Positions 26,862-35,400 of a stretch of DNA of 64,000 nucleotides are shown here, piece by piece. The stretch covers positions 93,855 to 157,854 of the forward strand of contig CAWIXS010000012.1 in NCBI GenBank assembly GCA_963840075.1. Reading direction: 5' to 3'. The DNA is from AWTP1-13 sp963840075. Its GTDB lineage: Bacteria > Pseudomonadota > Alphaproteobacteria > Rhizobiales > Hyphomicrobiaceae. The translations under genes were made by a program, and so were the position numbers. Every line of letters starts with the position of its first letter. Positions within the stretch are counted from its first letter, which is position 1. Under the pieces are notes generated by a model, which was not told where the DNA came from, ran no database searches, and saw only the letters and a list, made by a program, of their open reading frames with translations.

Positions 26862-27128
26862 CTACTCCCGAAATCCGGTACGCAAATCCGCGCCCGTGAA
26901 CGTCATCTTCGGCTTCAACCAGTCCCACATCTCGGGAGGCGCCCAGCCGACGATCTCTCTGGCTTCCACCGGGGCAACGACGACGCTGTCGGTCCCCCGC
27001 AGCTTGGGACGGACGACCTCCACCAAATCCCGCGCGCCACGGTCGGTCCATACCAGCCAAGTACAATATGCCAACGGATAGTTCGGCGGGCAAATAAATT
27101 GGCAATCACCCAGGTCCGAGAAGCACAA
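26862..27128 (-). CDS. hypothetical protein, first gene of antisense cassette 1
   Basis: About 88 residues from a TTG just inside the gp10 start region; no better start is visible. DCQFICPPNYPLAYCTWLVW, DLVEVVRPKLRGTDSVVVAP and PPEMWDWLKPKMTFTG read like real protein, with aromatic residues and no repeat bias. Function unknown. The pair could be a moron (host-benefit) cassette. Confidence 0.5.
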   Translation of the reverse strand: MCFSDLGDCQFICPPNYPLAYCTWLVWTDRGARDLVEVVRPKLRGTDSVVVAPVEAREIVGWAPPEMWDWLKPKMTFTGADLRTGFRE

Positions 27129-27599
27129 ATGCCTAACCCCCACCGCGGCGAGATCGAGGCTCATCTCGACGGCCAGCCCTACACGCTCTGTCTCACGCTC
27201 GGCGCGCTCGCCGAGCTGGAGCACGCCTTCGGCCACGAGGACATGCTGGCGCTCGCCCAGCGCTTCCAGTCCGGCCGCCTCTCCGCCCGCGACGCGGTGC
27301 GCATCATCGGCTCCGGCCTGCGTGGCGCCGGCCACGACCTCGCCGACGCCGCGGTCGCCCGCATGCAGGCCGAAGGCGGCGCCGCCGGCTTCGTCGACAT
27401 CGTCGCCCGCCTGCTGACGGCGACATTCGGCGGACGCACGCCGCTTGCGCCGACCGGACTCCCCTCCCCCTTGCGGGGAGGGGCTGGGGGTGGGGGTGAA
27501 GGTGTCAGACCCTCCGGGTCTGACACCATGGCACAATCGTCGAGCAGTGGTGTCAGACCCGGAGGGTCTGACACCGTCCCTTTCCCTGGGACGACGTGA
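27129..27599 (+). CDS. GTA tail assembly chaperone-type protein (gp10-like) with repeat-derived C-terminus
   Basis: Residues 1-105 match the GTA gp10 family: GEIEAHLDGQPYTLCLTLGA, LAELEHAFGHEDMLALAQRF, RDAVRIIGSGLRGAGHDL and FVDIVARLLTATFGG. The family normally ends about there. The frame continues about 50 codons through a CTCCCC palindrome (PSPLRGGAGGGG) and two 27-bp palindromes (GVRPSGSDT, GVRPGGSDT), ending in a TGA that overlaps the next gene. 156 residues. The tail is probably a by-product of repeat insertion. Confidence 0.82.
   Translation: MPNPHRGEIEAHLDGQPYTLCLTLGALAELEHAFGHEDMLALAQRFQSGRLSARDAVRIIGSGLRGAGHDLADAAVARMQAEGGAAGFVDIVARLLTATFGGRTPLAPTGLPSPLRGGAGGGGEGVRPSGSDTMAQSSSSGVRPGGSDTVPFPGTT
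27459..27575. repeat. three palindromic repeats at the gp10/gp10.1 junction
   Basis: CTCCCC-TTGC-GGGGAG copy at 27459-27496, and 27-bp palindromes at 27501-27527 (GGTGTCAGACCC-TCC-GGGTCTGACACC) and 27549-27575 (GGTGTCAGACCC-GGA-GGGTCTGACACC). Compared with other copies, G:C pairs in the outer arms are changed to G:T-compatible or A:T pairs on both sides, keeping the pairing. Confidence 0.85.
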
Positions 27600-27772
27600 T
27601 GGCCACCGGCCTCGGCCTCCTCCGCCTGCGTCCGGCCGACTTCTGGTCCATGACGCCGAAGGAGCTGGAAGCCGCCCTGCGCGGCCTTCTCGGCCCGTTC
27701 CACGGGGATCGTCCGCTGCCGCGCCCCGCGCTCGCTCATCTGATGTCTCGTTATCCGGACAAAAGCGAATAG
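27599..27772 (+). CDS. rcc01693-type tail assembly chaperone (GTA gp10.1-like)
   Basis: 57 residues from ATG 27599: MATGLGLLRLRPADFWSMTP then KELEAALRGL, the conserved core of this very small GTA protein. The open frame extends upstream as PFPWDD, which is also conserved, so the native start has probably been displaced by the palindrome ending at 27575. GTG 27596 or ATG 27599 overlap the gp10 stop. Too short for many gene finders. Confidence 0.75.
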   Translation: MATGLGLLRLRPADFWSMTPKELEAALRGLLGPFHGDRPLPRPALAHLMSRYPDKSE

Positions 27773-27867
27773 GGAATAGCGAGTAGCGAATAGGCATCGC
27801 GGAACATTTCTATTCGCCATTCGCCATTCGCTCTTTACACTCACCACTCACCACTCACCACCTCACC
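27766..27867. repeat. heptad arrays, gp10.1-gp11 gap
   Basis: Left GAATAGGGAATAGCGAGTAG (from 27767, overlapping the gp10.1 stop), right TATTCGCCATTCGCCATTCG (from 27812), then CTCACCACTCACCACTCACC ending 3 nt before ATG 27871. Confidence 0.85.
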
Positions 27868-27870
27868 CAA

Positions 27871-28452
27871 ATGGCAGACGACCTCACCCCCACCCTCACC
27901 GTCACCGTCGACGCCGATACGGCGCCGCTGCAGGCCCAGCTCACCGACCTCACCAGGCTCGGTAACCGCTTCGGCAGCGCGCTGTCGCGCTCCTTCGTGG
28001 ACCTCGCCCTCAAGGGCAAGAGCCTCGGCGACGTGCTGCGCTCGCTCGCCCTGAAGCTCTCCGAGATTGCGCTGAAGGCTGCCTTCAAGCCGCTCACCGA
28101 TGCGCTCGGCCGCGGCCTCGCCGGCCTCTTCACGGGCGGCTTCGGCTTCGCCCAGGGCGGCCTGATCCGCCAGGGCCTGCCTGTGCCCTTCGCCCAGGGC
28201 GGCATCATCGCGAGTCCCGTCGCCTTCCCCCTCGCCGGCAACCGCGTCGGCCTCGCCGGCGAGCGCGGGCCGGAGGCGATCCTGCCGCTCGCCCGCGGCT
28301 CGGATGGCCGCCTCGGCGTGCGCGCCGAGGGCGGCGGCGTCAGCATCACCTTCAACGTCAGCACACCCGACATCGAGAGCTTCCGCCGCTCCGAGACCCA
28401 GCTCGCCGCCCTCCTCGCCCGCGCCGTCGCCGCAGGCCAGCGCAATTTGTGA
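27871..28452 (+). CDS. short tail tape measure protein (GTA gp11-like)
   Basis: 193 residues, close to the Rhodobacter GTA tape measure (about 219) and far shorter than phage ones, which fits the short GTA tail. DTAPLQAQLTDLTRLGNRFG, LGDVLRSLALKLSEIALKAA and FAQGGIIASPVAFPLAGNRV with LAGERGPEAILPLARGSDG are diagnostic. Starts 3 nt after a CTCACC array with no Shine-Dalgarno. Confidence 0.92.
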   Translation: MADDLTPTLTVTVDADTAPLQAQLTDLTRLGNRFGSALSRSFVDLALKGKSLGDVLRSLALKLSEIALKAAFKPLTDALGRGLAGLFTGGFGFAQGGLIRQGLPVPFAQGGIIASPVAFPLAGNRVGLAGERGPEAILPLARGSDGRLGVRAEGGGVSITFNVSTPDIESFRRSETQLAALLARAVAAGQRNL

Positions 28453-28760
28453 CGAGGCGCGTCACGGGACATCAGATGGTGAGCGGTGAGATGGTGAGCA
28501 TCGGTCGGAGCGCAAAGCACCCGATCCGCGTTCACTATTGCGGTGCAAGCTCCGCATCATCCGGATTGGCGCTCTCGTGCTGCTGGGCTCGCGTCGTTTG
28601 GCCGATGCAAGTGAATGATCGGCATGGTGCTCGCACCTCATTGGCCAGCACACCTTGAAGGCAACAGCCGTCCTCGTAGCTCTCAATCCTTTGTGGTTTT
28701 CATCGCCCGCCCGCGCCACACGCTGAACGCCAAACTCACCATCTCACCACTCACCATCCC
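28453..28760. repeat. facing heptad arrays and spacer, gp11-gp12 gap
   Basis: Left arm AGATGGTGAGCGGTGAGATG (about 28474-28500) starts about 20 nt after the gp11 stop; right arm ACTCACCATCTCACCACTCA (from 28736) reaches to within a few bases of ATG 28761. About 230 nt of spacer holds no convincing gene and begins with GAGCATCGGTCGG. Confidence 0.85.
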
Positions 28761-29399
28761 ATGTCCTTCCACGAAACCCGCTTCCCCACCGCCATCTCGC
28801 GCGCCGCCCACGGCGGCCCCGAGCGGCGCACCGACGTGGTCGTGCTCGGCTCCGGCGCCGAGGAGCGCAACGCCCGCTGGGCCAATTCGCGCCGCAGCTG
28901 GAATGCCGGCTGGGGCGTCAAGTCCCTCGACGACCTCCACGCCGTCATCGCCTTCTTCGAGGAGCGCCGCGGGCGCCTCATCGGCTTCCGCTGGCGCGAC
29001 CCGACCGACTTCAAGTCCTGCCCGCCGGAGACCACGCCCACCGCCCTCGACCAGCAGATCGGCACCGGCGACGGCACCACCGCCGCCTTCCAGCTCGCCA
29101 AGATCTACGGCTCCGCCTTCAACCCCTGGACCCGCACCATTGCGAAGCCGGTCGCGGGCACGGTGCTCGTCGCCGTCGGCGGCATCGTGCAGACGCCCGT
29201 CACCGCCTACAGCGTCGATCACGCCACCGGCCTCGTCACCTTCGAGCCCGGCCACATCCCCGCCGCCGCCGAGCCCGTCACCGCCGGCTTCGAGTTCGAC
29301 GTGCCCGTCCGCTTCGACACCGACAAGCTCGAGATCAGCCTCCAGGGCTTCCGCCACGGCGCCATCCCCTCCATCCCCATCGTGGAGATCAGGCTCTGA
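28761..29399 (+). CDS. DUF2460 distal tail protein (GTA gp12-like)
   Basis: 212-residue distal tail component. FHETRFPTAISRAAHGGPER, RWANSRRSWNAGWGVKSLDD, IAFFEERRGRLIGFRWRDPT and the C-terminal AIPSIPIVEIRL match DUF2460. Complete and in frame. Its start follows a CTCACC array. Confidence 0.93.
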   Translation: MSFHETRFPTAISRAAHGGPERRTDVVVLGSGAEERNARWANSRRSWNAGWGVKSLDDLHAVIAFFEERRGRLIGFRWRDPTDFKSCPPETTPTALDQQIGTGDGTTAAFQLAKIYGSAFNPWTRTIAKPVAGTVLVAVGGIVQTPVTAYSVDHATGLVTFEPGHIPAAAEPVTAGFEFDVPVRFDTDKLEISLQGFRHGAIPSIPIVEIRL

Positions 29400-29401
29400 C
29401 C

Positions 29402-29651
29402 GGTGAGATGGTGAGTGGGAGTGGTGAGATGGTGAGTATCGGGATGCAATTGGAAAGACGTTCGTTTCCACCACCGGGCTGATCGACCGCGAAGTCGGCT
29501 TTCGGTGCCACGTTTCACCATCGCCGACGGTCGTGGTGGGGGAAAATTCGATCGCACCGTTCCTGAGCTTACCAGCCACCTGGATTTCAGCATCCACCAG
29601 GGCCGCTCGCTGCCGCCCCAAACTCACCATCTCACCACTCACCATCTCACC
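29402..29651. repeat. facing heptad arrays, gp12-gp13 gap (clearest copy)
   Basis: Left arm from 29402 (GGTGAGATGGTGAGTGGGAG, then TGGTGAGATGGTGAGT) begins 2 nt after the gp12 stop at 29397-29399; right arm ACTCACCATCTCACCACTCA then CCATCTCACC ends at 29651, immediately before ATG 29652. They pair over about 30 bp with one 7-nt heptad bulged out. The spacer of about 185 nt is non-coding and includes a GGAAA/TTTCC hairpin near 29450. Confidence 0.9.
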
Positions 29652-30548
29652 ATGAAGCAGCTCCCCCCATCCCTCCAGGCCCACCTCGACACCGGCACCA
29701 CCACGCTGGCCTGGTGCTGGCGCGTCACCCGCAACGACGGCACCAGGCTCGGCTTCACCGACCACGACCGCGACGTCGCCTTCGACGGCACCGTCTTCGA
29801 GGCCGCGACCGGCTTCACCGCCAGCGAGATCAAGGATGCGCTGGGCCTCTCGGTCGACAACCTCGAGGTCTCCTCCGCCCTCAAATCGCAGAGCCTCGAG
29901 GAGGACGACCTCGCCGCCGGCCTCTACGACGATGCCGCCGTCGAGATCTGGCGCGTCAACTGGGCCGACACCGGCCAGCGCGTCCTGATGCGCTCCGGCA
30001 GCCTCGGCGAGGTGCGCCGCTCCGGCGCCGCCTTCACCGCCGAGGTGCGCGGCCTCGCCCATTATCTGCAGCAGCCCAAGGGCCGCCTCTACCAGTCCGG
30101 CTGCGACGCCGACCTGGGCGACGCCCGCTGCGGCATCGACCTCGACGACCCGGCCTTCCGAGGCGCCGGCACCGTCCTCACCGCGTCCGCCGCGCGCCTC
30201 ATCACCGCCTCCGGCCTCTCGGCCTATGCCGCGGGCTGGTTCACGCGCGGCCTCGTCACCTTCACCTCCGGCGCCAACGCCGGCCGCTCCCAGGAGGTGA
30301 AGCGCCACACGCTCGCCGCTGCCACGGCGACCATCGAGCTGTGGCAGCCCATGGCCCTCGCCATCGCGCCAAGCGACACCTTCAACGTCACCGCCGGCTG
30401 CGACAAGCGCTTCGCCACCTGCCAGGCCAGGTTCGCCAACGCCGTCAACTTCCGCGGCTTCCCGCACATGCCCGGCAACGACTACGTCCTCGCCGTCGCC
30501 CGCCCCGGCGAGCCGGTCGCCACAGGTCGCTCCAGTGGCCAAGAATGA
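29652..30548 (+). CDS. DUF2163 tail protein (GTA gp13-like)
   Basis: 298-residue distal tail/hub protein with Cys-rich metal-binding sites. LDTGTTTLAWCWRVTRNDG, LGFTDHDRDVAFDG, CDADLGDARCGIDL and GCDKRFATCQARFANAVNFR then GFPHMPGNDY are diagnostic. The last few residues (VATGRSSGQE) run into the next heptad array: the stop TGA at 30546 is itself part of TGAGATGGTGAG. Confidence 0.93.
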   Translation: MKQLPPSLQAHLDTGTTTLAWCWRVTRNDGTRLGFTDHDRDVAFDGTVFEAATGFTASEIKDALGLSVDNLEVSSALKSQSLEEDDLAAGLYDDAAVEIWRVNWADTGQRVLMRSGSLGEVRRSGAAFTAEVRGLAHYLQQPKGRLYQSGCDADLGDARCGIDLDDPAFRGAGTVLTASAARLITASGLSAYAAGWFTRGLVTFTSGANAGRSQEVKRHTLAAATATIELWQPMALAIAPSDTFNVTAGCDKRFATCQARFANAVNFRGFPHMPGNDYVLAVARPGEPVATGRSSGQE

Positions 30549-30686
30549 GATGGTGAGTGGCGCGCCGTGCTCAGAAACACGGGCGACCTCAATCGCACAC
30601 CTGATTTACTCTCTTGTTCATCCTCCACCCTCGCCGCCGGCACAACCTGAACTCACCACTCGCCATCTCACCATCTCACCACTCAC
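30546..30686. repeat. heptad arrays, gp13-gp14 gap
   Basis: Left TGAGATGGTGAGTGGCG (from 30546, includes the gp13 stop) and right CTCACCACTCGCCATCTCAC then CATCTCACCACTCACC ending about 6 nt before ATG 30693. The 90-nt spacer is non-coding. Confidence 0.83.
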
Positions 30687-30692
30687 CGACCG

Positions 30693-31247
30693 ATGCGCAC
30701 CCACATCGTCTCCCTCGCCCGCACCTGGCTCGGCACGCCCTACCACCACCAGGCGAGCGTGCGCGGCGTCGGCTGCGACTGCATCGGCCTCGTGCGCGGC
30801 ATCTGGCGCGAGCTCTACGGCCGCGACGCCGAGGCGCTCCCCGCCTACACCCGCGACTGGGCCGAAGGCAGCGGCCGCGAGACGCTCATCGAGGCCGCCC
30901 GCCGCCACCTCATCGAGGTCCGACCCTCCGACGCCCACCCCGGCGACGTCCTCATCTTCCGCTGGCGCCGCGGCACGCTCGCCAAGCACTGCGCCATCCT
31001 CTCCACCCCCGCCGCCATGATCCACGCGCTGGAAGGCGCCCCCGTCTCCGAGGTCTCCCTCTCCCCCTGGTGGCACCGCCATCTCGCGGGGGCGTTCTGT
31101 TTCCGGGCGTGGAGTGGTCGACCCTGCGGGTCTGACCACATGACGGGGCAGGAGTACCAGCGTCGCCGAAGGCGCCCTTGTCGCGAAGGTCCCCGCCCCT
31201 CAGATTTCCGGCTCGCGGATCTCGCGTGGGGAAGATCACGAGCGTGA
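30693..31247 (+). CDS. NlpC/P60 peptidase (GTA gp14-like)
   Basis: Cell-wall peptidase of the tail tip that helps the particle cross peptidoglycan. TWLGTPYHHQASVRGVGCDC with the catalytic Cys in GCDCIGLV, and AKHCAILS with the catalytic His. The domain ends near GAFCFR (about residue 137). A 24-bp palindrome (31115-31138) then follows in frame and the frame runs on for about 40 basic residues, so the C-terminus is probably repeat-made. 184 residues in all. Confidence 0.9.
   Translation: MRTHIVSLARTWLGTPYHHQASVRGVGCDCIGLVRGIWRELYGRDAEALPAYTRDWAEGSGRETLIEAARRHLIEVRPSDAHPGDVLIFRWRRGTLAKHCAILSTPAAMIHALEGAPVSEVSLSPWWHRHLAGAFCFRAWSGRPCGSDHMTGQEYQRRRRRPCREGPRPSDFRLADLAWGRSRA
31115..31138. repeat. 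GACCC-TGC-GGGTC palindrome in the gp14 3' end
   Basis: TGGTCGACCC-TGC-GGGTCTGACCA, a shortened member of the 27-bp family; 24 bp, again a multiple of three. Confidence 0.75.
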
Positions 31248-31270
31248 GAAGGTCTCGTCGCCGTGCTGGA

Positions 31271-31726
31271 TCAGCTTCCGAAAGCGACCAAAGCCTCGCG
31301 GCCCCTTTGAACTGTCTTGACCGCGCTTGACCTGGTCACGCGAAAGAGCGGGTCGTAGTCCGCCAGATGCCGCTGCTCTTGCAGGTCGACAAGGGTGTCT
31401 GCGAAGAATTGAAGGTCCGGTCCAAAGCCGCCGTCTCGGCTGATAGTCGGAATACCTTGCGCGGCAGCTTCGGCTTCACGATGTCTTCGCAAAGCTCTCA
31501 GCAAGCGATTTGTGTTCGATGCTGCGGTACACCAGCTGATATCGCGGCGTTTGCCGGTGCGTTCTGCCGACGAAGTCGTCGGCGGCCTCGTCGCGACCGC
31601 GTGGAACAAGGCGTAGTATGCATTCGATATCGCGCGCCGAAGGTCGACGTGTCGGGCCGTTCCGCCGGTCGAAACGATGAGCCTGTCCGCTTGGTCGAGC
31701 AGATGGTCGGGGTCAGGAACCGACAT
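31271..31726 (-). pseudogene. HEPN-domain protein, second gene of antisense cassette 2, frame disturbed
   Basis: The open frame from ATG 31726 encodes a HEPN-like N-terminus (LLDQADRLIVSTGG, LRRAISNAYYALFHAVA) and C-terminus (DLQFFADTLVDLQEQRHLAD). The middle makes sense only in the other two frames: AADDFVGRTHRQTPRYQLVY then RSIEHKS, followed by EDIVKPKLPRK. Three single-base losses near 31580, 31490 and 31465 would explain this and restore the frame, so a 151-residue product with a scrambled middle would be made. GGAG lies 8 nt before the start. Confidence 0.6.
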
Positions 31727-31785
31727 CCTCTGCGAGCTCCGCCTCGGTCGCGTAGCAGCCAATTGGTGTGCCGTCTACGTGCATT

Positions 31786-32267
31786 TCATGAAGCCGCTCG
31801 CGCAACCCGAATCAACGCATCGCCAGTGTCGCTCCGCTGCGCAGTCTTCTGGATGGCATCCGGCGCGATGACGATCGTAATGTCAGAATGGCTCCTCGGC
31901 CCTGGGCGTCGATGCCCGGCGCCAACCTCGACGCGCACCACGTTGTCTCTCTCCCAAGGCGGCGACCAGAGGCTCCTCGATCAGCCTGCGAAATACCTCC
32001 TTTGGCGTGAGGCGTGACTTGTAGAACCCAGGCTTCCACTTGGCCTTTGCGGCCTCATCCTCTTCGATCTCCACGACGACATGCTTGAAGCCCGCATACC
32101 AAAGATCGAGATCCGGATCTGCGAAGCGGGGCGGCGTTGCCAAGCTCGACACAAGGTCGCTCTGCCGCAACTCGCAGAGCTTGATCGCCTCTGAGAGCGG
32201 AACCTCCGCCCAAGGGAAAGGGCGGGGTATGGTCTCTGCCCTCGGAAACCGGCCAGATGCGAGCCAT
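31786..32267 (-). pseudogene. hypothetical protein, first gene of antisense cassette 2, frameshifted
   Basis: From ATG 32267 the conceptual product starts MARIWPVSEGRDHTPPFP, changes frame once, continues VPLSEAIKLCELRQSDLVSS, RFADPDLDLWYAGFKHVVVE and GFYKSRLTPKEVFRRLIEEP, changes frame again near 31940, and ends NVVRVEVGAG, ITIVIAPDAIQKTAQ and LIRVARAAS. No family name known to me. It lies 60 nt upstream of the HEPN gene; the two look like one acquired pair that is decaying or mis-sequenced. Confidence 0.5.
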
Positions 32268-32394
32268 GGAGTGTCCTTTCGCCAAGGCTTTCACTAGCCA
32301 CGATACCACAACAGGCTCCGCGTCAGATCAGCCATTGAGCCAGCTGGGCCGCGTTCTCAGCCGACCACTCCCCTCTACCGCTCATCGACCTCTC

Positions 32395-32432
32395 ACGCCT
32401 CACCACTCACCACCTCACCACTCACCCTCACC
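32395..32432. repeat. CTCACC heptad array before gp15
   Basis: CTCACGCCTCACCACTCACC then ACCTCACCACTCACCCTCACC runs directly into ATG 32433. No left partner array is seen; cassette 2 lies between this and gp14 and may have separated or removed it. Confidence 0.85.
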
Positions 32433-35400
32433 ATGGCCACCCTCGCCCTCGCCGTTGCCGGCGCCGCCGTCGGCAGCGCCCTGCTGCCCGCCGGCGTCAC
32501 CGTGCTCGGCGCCACGCTCACCGGCGCCGCCATCGGCTCGCAGGTCGGCGCCATCGCCGGCTCCTTCATCGACCAGGCCCTGTTCGGCGCCGCCGGCCAG
32601 TCGCGCGCGCTCAACGGCCCCCGCCTCACCGAGCTGCGCATCACCGGCTCGTCCGAAGGCGCGCCCATCCCGCGCCTCTACGGCCGCGCGCGCATCGGCG
32701 GCCAGATCGTTTGGGCCACCGACTTCGAGGAGGAGGCGGTCACCGGCTCGCAGGCCGGCGGCGGCAAGGGCGGCATGCTGGGATCGCAATCCAAGACCAC
32801 GGAGTATCGCTACTACGCGAGCTTCGCCGTCGCACTCGCGGAGGGTGAGATCGCCGGCATCGGCCGCGTCTGGGCGGACGGCGCCGAGCTCGATCTCTCC
32901 ACAGCTACTTACCGGCTCCACACCGGCGGCGAGACGCAGGCCCCAGACAGCCTCATCGAGGCCCGCGAAGGCGCCGGCAACGCCCCGGCCTACCGCGGCG
33001 TCGCCTACGTCGTCTTCGAGCGCCTCGCCCTTGCGCCCTTCGGCAACCGCATCCCGCAGCTCTCCTTCGAGGTGCACCGCGCCGTCGACACCTTCGAGGC
33101 CGGCGTGCGCGCCGTCACCCTGATCCCCGGCGCCGGTGAGTTCGTCTACGCGCAGGAGCCCGTCACCCGCAAGCTCGGCGCCGCCACCAACGTCTCGGAG
33201 AACATCCACACCCGCCAGGGAGGCAGCGACTGGACCGTCGCCCTCGACCAGCTGGAATCCACCCTCCCCAACGTCGGCTCGATCAATCTCATCGTCGGCT
33301 GGTTCGGCACCGACCTGCGCGCCGGCCTGTGCCAGATCCGCCCCGGCGTCGACTCCGCCGACAAGATCACCGAGCCCCTCACCTGGAGCGTCGCCGGCCT
33401 CTCCCGCGCGCAGGCGCACCTCGTCAGCCAGGTCGAGGGCCGCGCCGCCTACGGCGGCACGCCATCGGATGAAACGGTCGTCGCCGCCATCCAGGACCTG
33501 AAGGCGCGCGGTTTCTCCGTCGCCCTCACGCCGTTCCTCTTCATGGACATCCCCGCGGGCAACACGCTCACCGACCCCTACACGGGCGCCACGGGCCAGT
33601 CCGCCTACCCCTGGCGCGGCCGCATTACGGTAACGCCCGCGCCCGGCCAGCAAGGCACCCCCGACAAGACCGCCGCAGCTGCAACCCAGCTCGCCGCCTT
33701 CGTCGGCACCGCCGATGTCGCCGACTTCGCCATCGATGAGGAGAGCGTCACCTACTCGGGCCCCGCCGAGTGGTCCTGGCGCCGCTTCGTCCTGCACTAC
33801 GCGCATCTCGCCGAGGCCGCCGGCGGCGTCGACGCCCTCGTCATCGGCACCGAGATGCGCGGCCTCACTACCGTGCGCGACAGCGCCAGCACCTATCCGT
33901 TCGTCGCCGCGCTCGCCGATCTCGCCGCCGACGTGAAGTCGGTCGTCGGCTCGGCCACCAAGGTCACCTACGCCGCCGACTGGTCGGAATACTTCGGCCA
34001 CCACCCCGGCGACGGCTCCGGCGACGTCCACTTCCACCTCGACCCGCTCTGGTCCTCCGCCGACATCGACGCCGTCGGCATCGACATCTACTGGCCGCTC
34101 GCCGACTGGCGCGACGGCAACGCCCACGCCGACCGCCTGGCCGGCGCCCGCTCCATCTACGACCTCGACTACCTCAGAGGGAACATCGTCGCCGGCGAGG
34201 GCTACGACTGGCACTACGCCAGCCCCGCCGACCGCGGGACGCAGACCCGCACGCCCATCACCGACGGCGCCGGCAGGCCCTGGGTGTTCCGTTTCAAGGA
34301 CCTCCGCTCCTGGTGGCTCGAGCAGCACTTCGACCGCCCCGGCGGTGTCGAAGCCTCGACACCCACCGCCTGGGTGCCGCAGTCCAAGCCGTTCTGGCTC
34401 ATGGAGCTCGGCTGCCCCGCGGTCGACCGCGGCGCCAACCAGCCCAACGTCTTCGTTGATCCCAAGAGCTCCGAATCGCACCTGCCCTACTTCTCGCACG
34501 GCAAGCGCGACGACTTCATGCAGCGCCGCTACCTCCAGGCCTTCCACGAAGGCCTCGACCCTGGGCACCCGAGCTACATCGCCGGCGCCAACCCGCTCTC
34601 CTCCGTCTACGGCGGCCGCATGATCGACCTCGGCCGCATGCACGTCTACGCCTGGGATGCGCGCCCCTACCCCGCCTTCCCCGCCGACACCGAGGCCTGG
34701 GGCGACGGCCCCAACTGGCGCCTCGGCCACTGGATCACGGGCCGCATCGCCAGCGCGCCGCTCGGGCCCACCGTGCTGGCGGTCCTCGCCGACCACGGCT
34801 TTACGGCTCACGACACCGGCGCCCTCGAGGGCCTCCTCGGCGGCCTCGTCGTCGACCGCGTGCTGTCGGCGCGCGAGACCCTCCAGCCCCTGGAGCTCGC
34901 CTTCTTCTTCGACGCCCGCGAGAGCGGCGCAAGGATCGTCTTCGCCCACCGCGGCGCGGCCGAGCCCGCGGCCGAGCTCACCCCCGACGACCTGGTGGAG
35001 ACCCGCCCCGAAGCCCCGCTCTCCACCCTCACGCGTGCGCAGGAGACCGACCTGCCGGCCTCCGCCAAGATCACCTACATCGCCGCCGGCGGCGACTATC
35101 CCTCCGCGGTGGAGGAGGCGCGCCGCCTCGCCGGTCGCAGCGGCCGCGTGGCCCTCGCCGACCTGCCGCTGACGCTCGATGCCGAGCAGGCGGCCGAGAT
35201 TGCCGAGGTGTGGCTGTTCGAGGCCTGGGCCGCGCGCGAGCGCGCGCAGCTCTCCCTGCCGCCCAGCCGCCTCGCCCTGGAGCCCGGTGACGTCGTCGCT
35301 CTCACCGCCGGCGGCCGCTCGCGCCTCCTGCGCATCACCGGGATCGGCGACCACGGCGTGCGCGACATCGAGGCGCTCGGCATCGATCCCGATGTCTATG

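Noticed and set aside
28462..28719. An 85-codon minus-strand frame in the gp11-gp12 spacer
   Set aside because: It consists partly of the heptad repeat read as RCSPSHRSPSD-like peptide and has no ribosome site or family.
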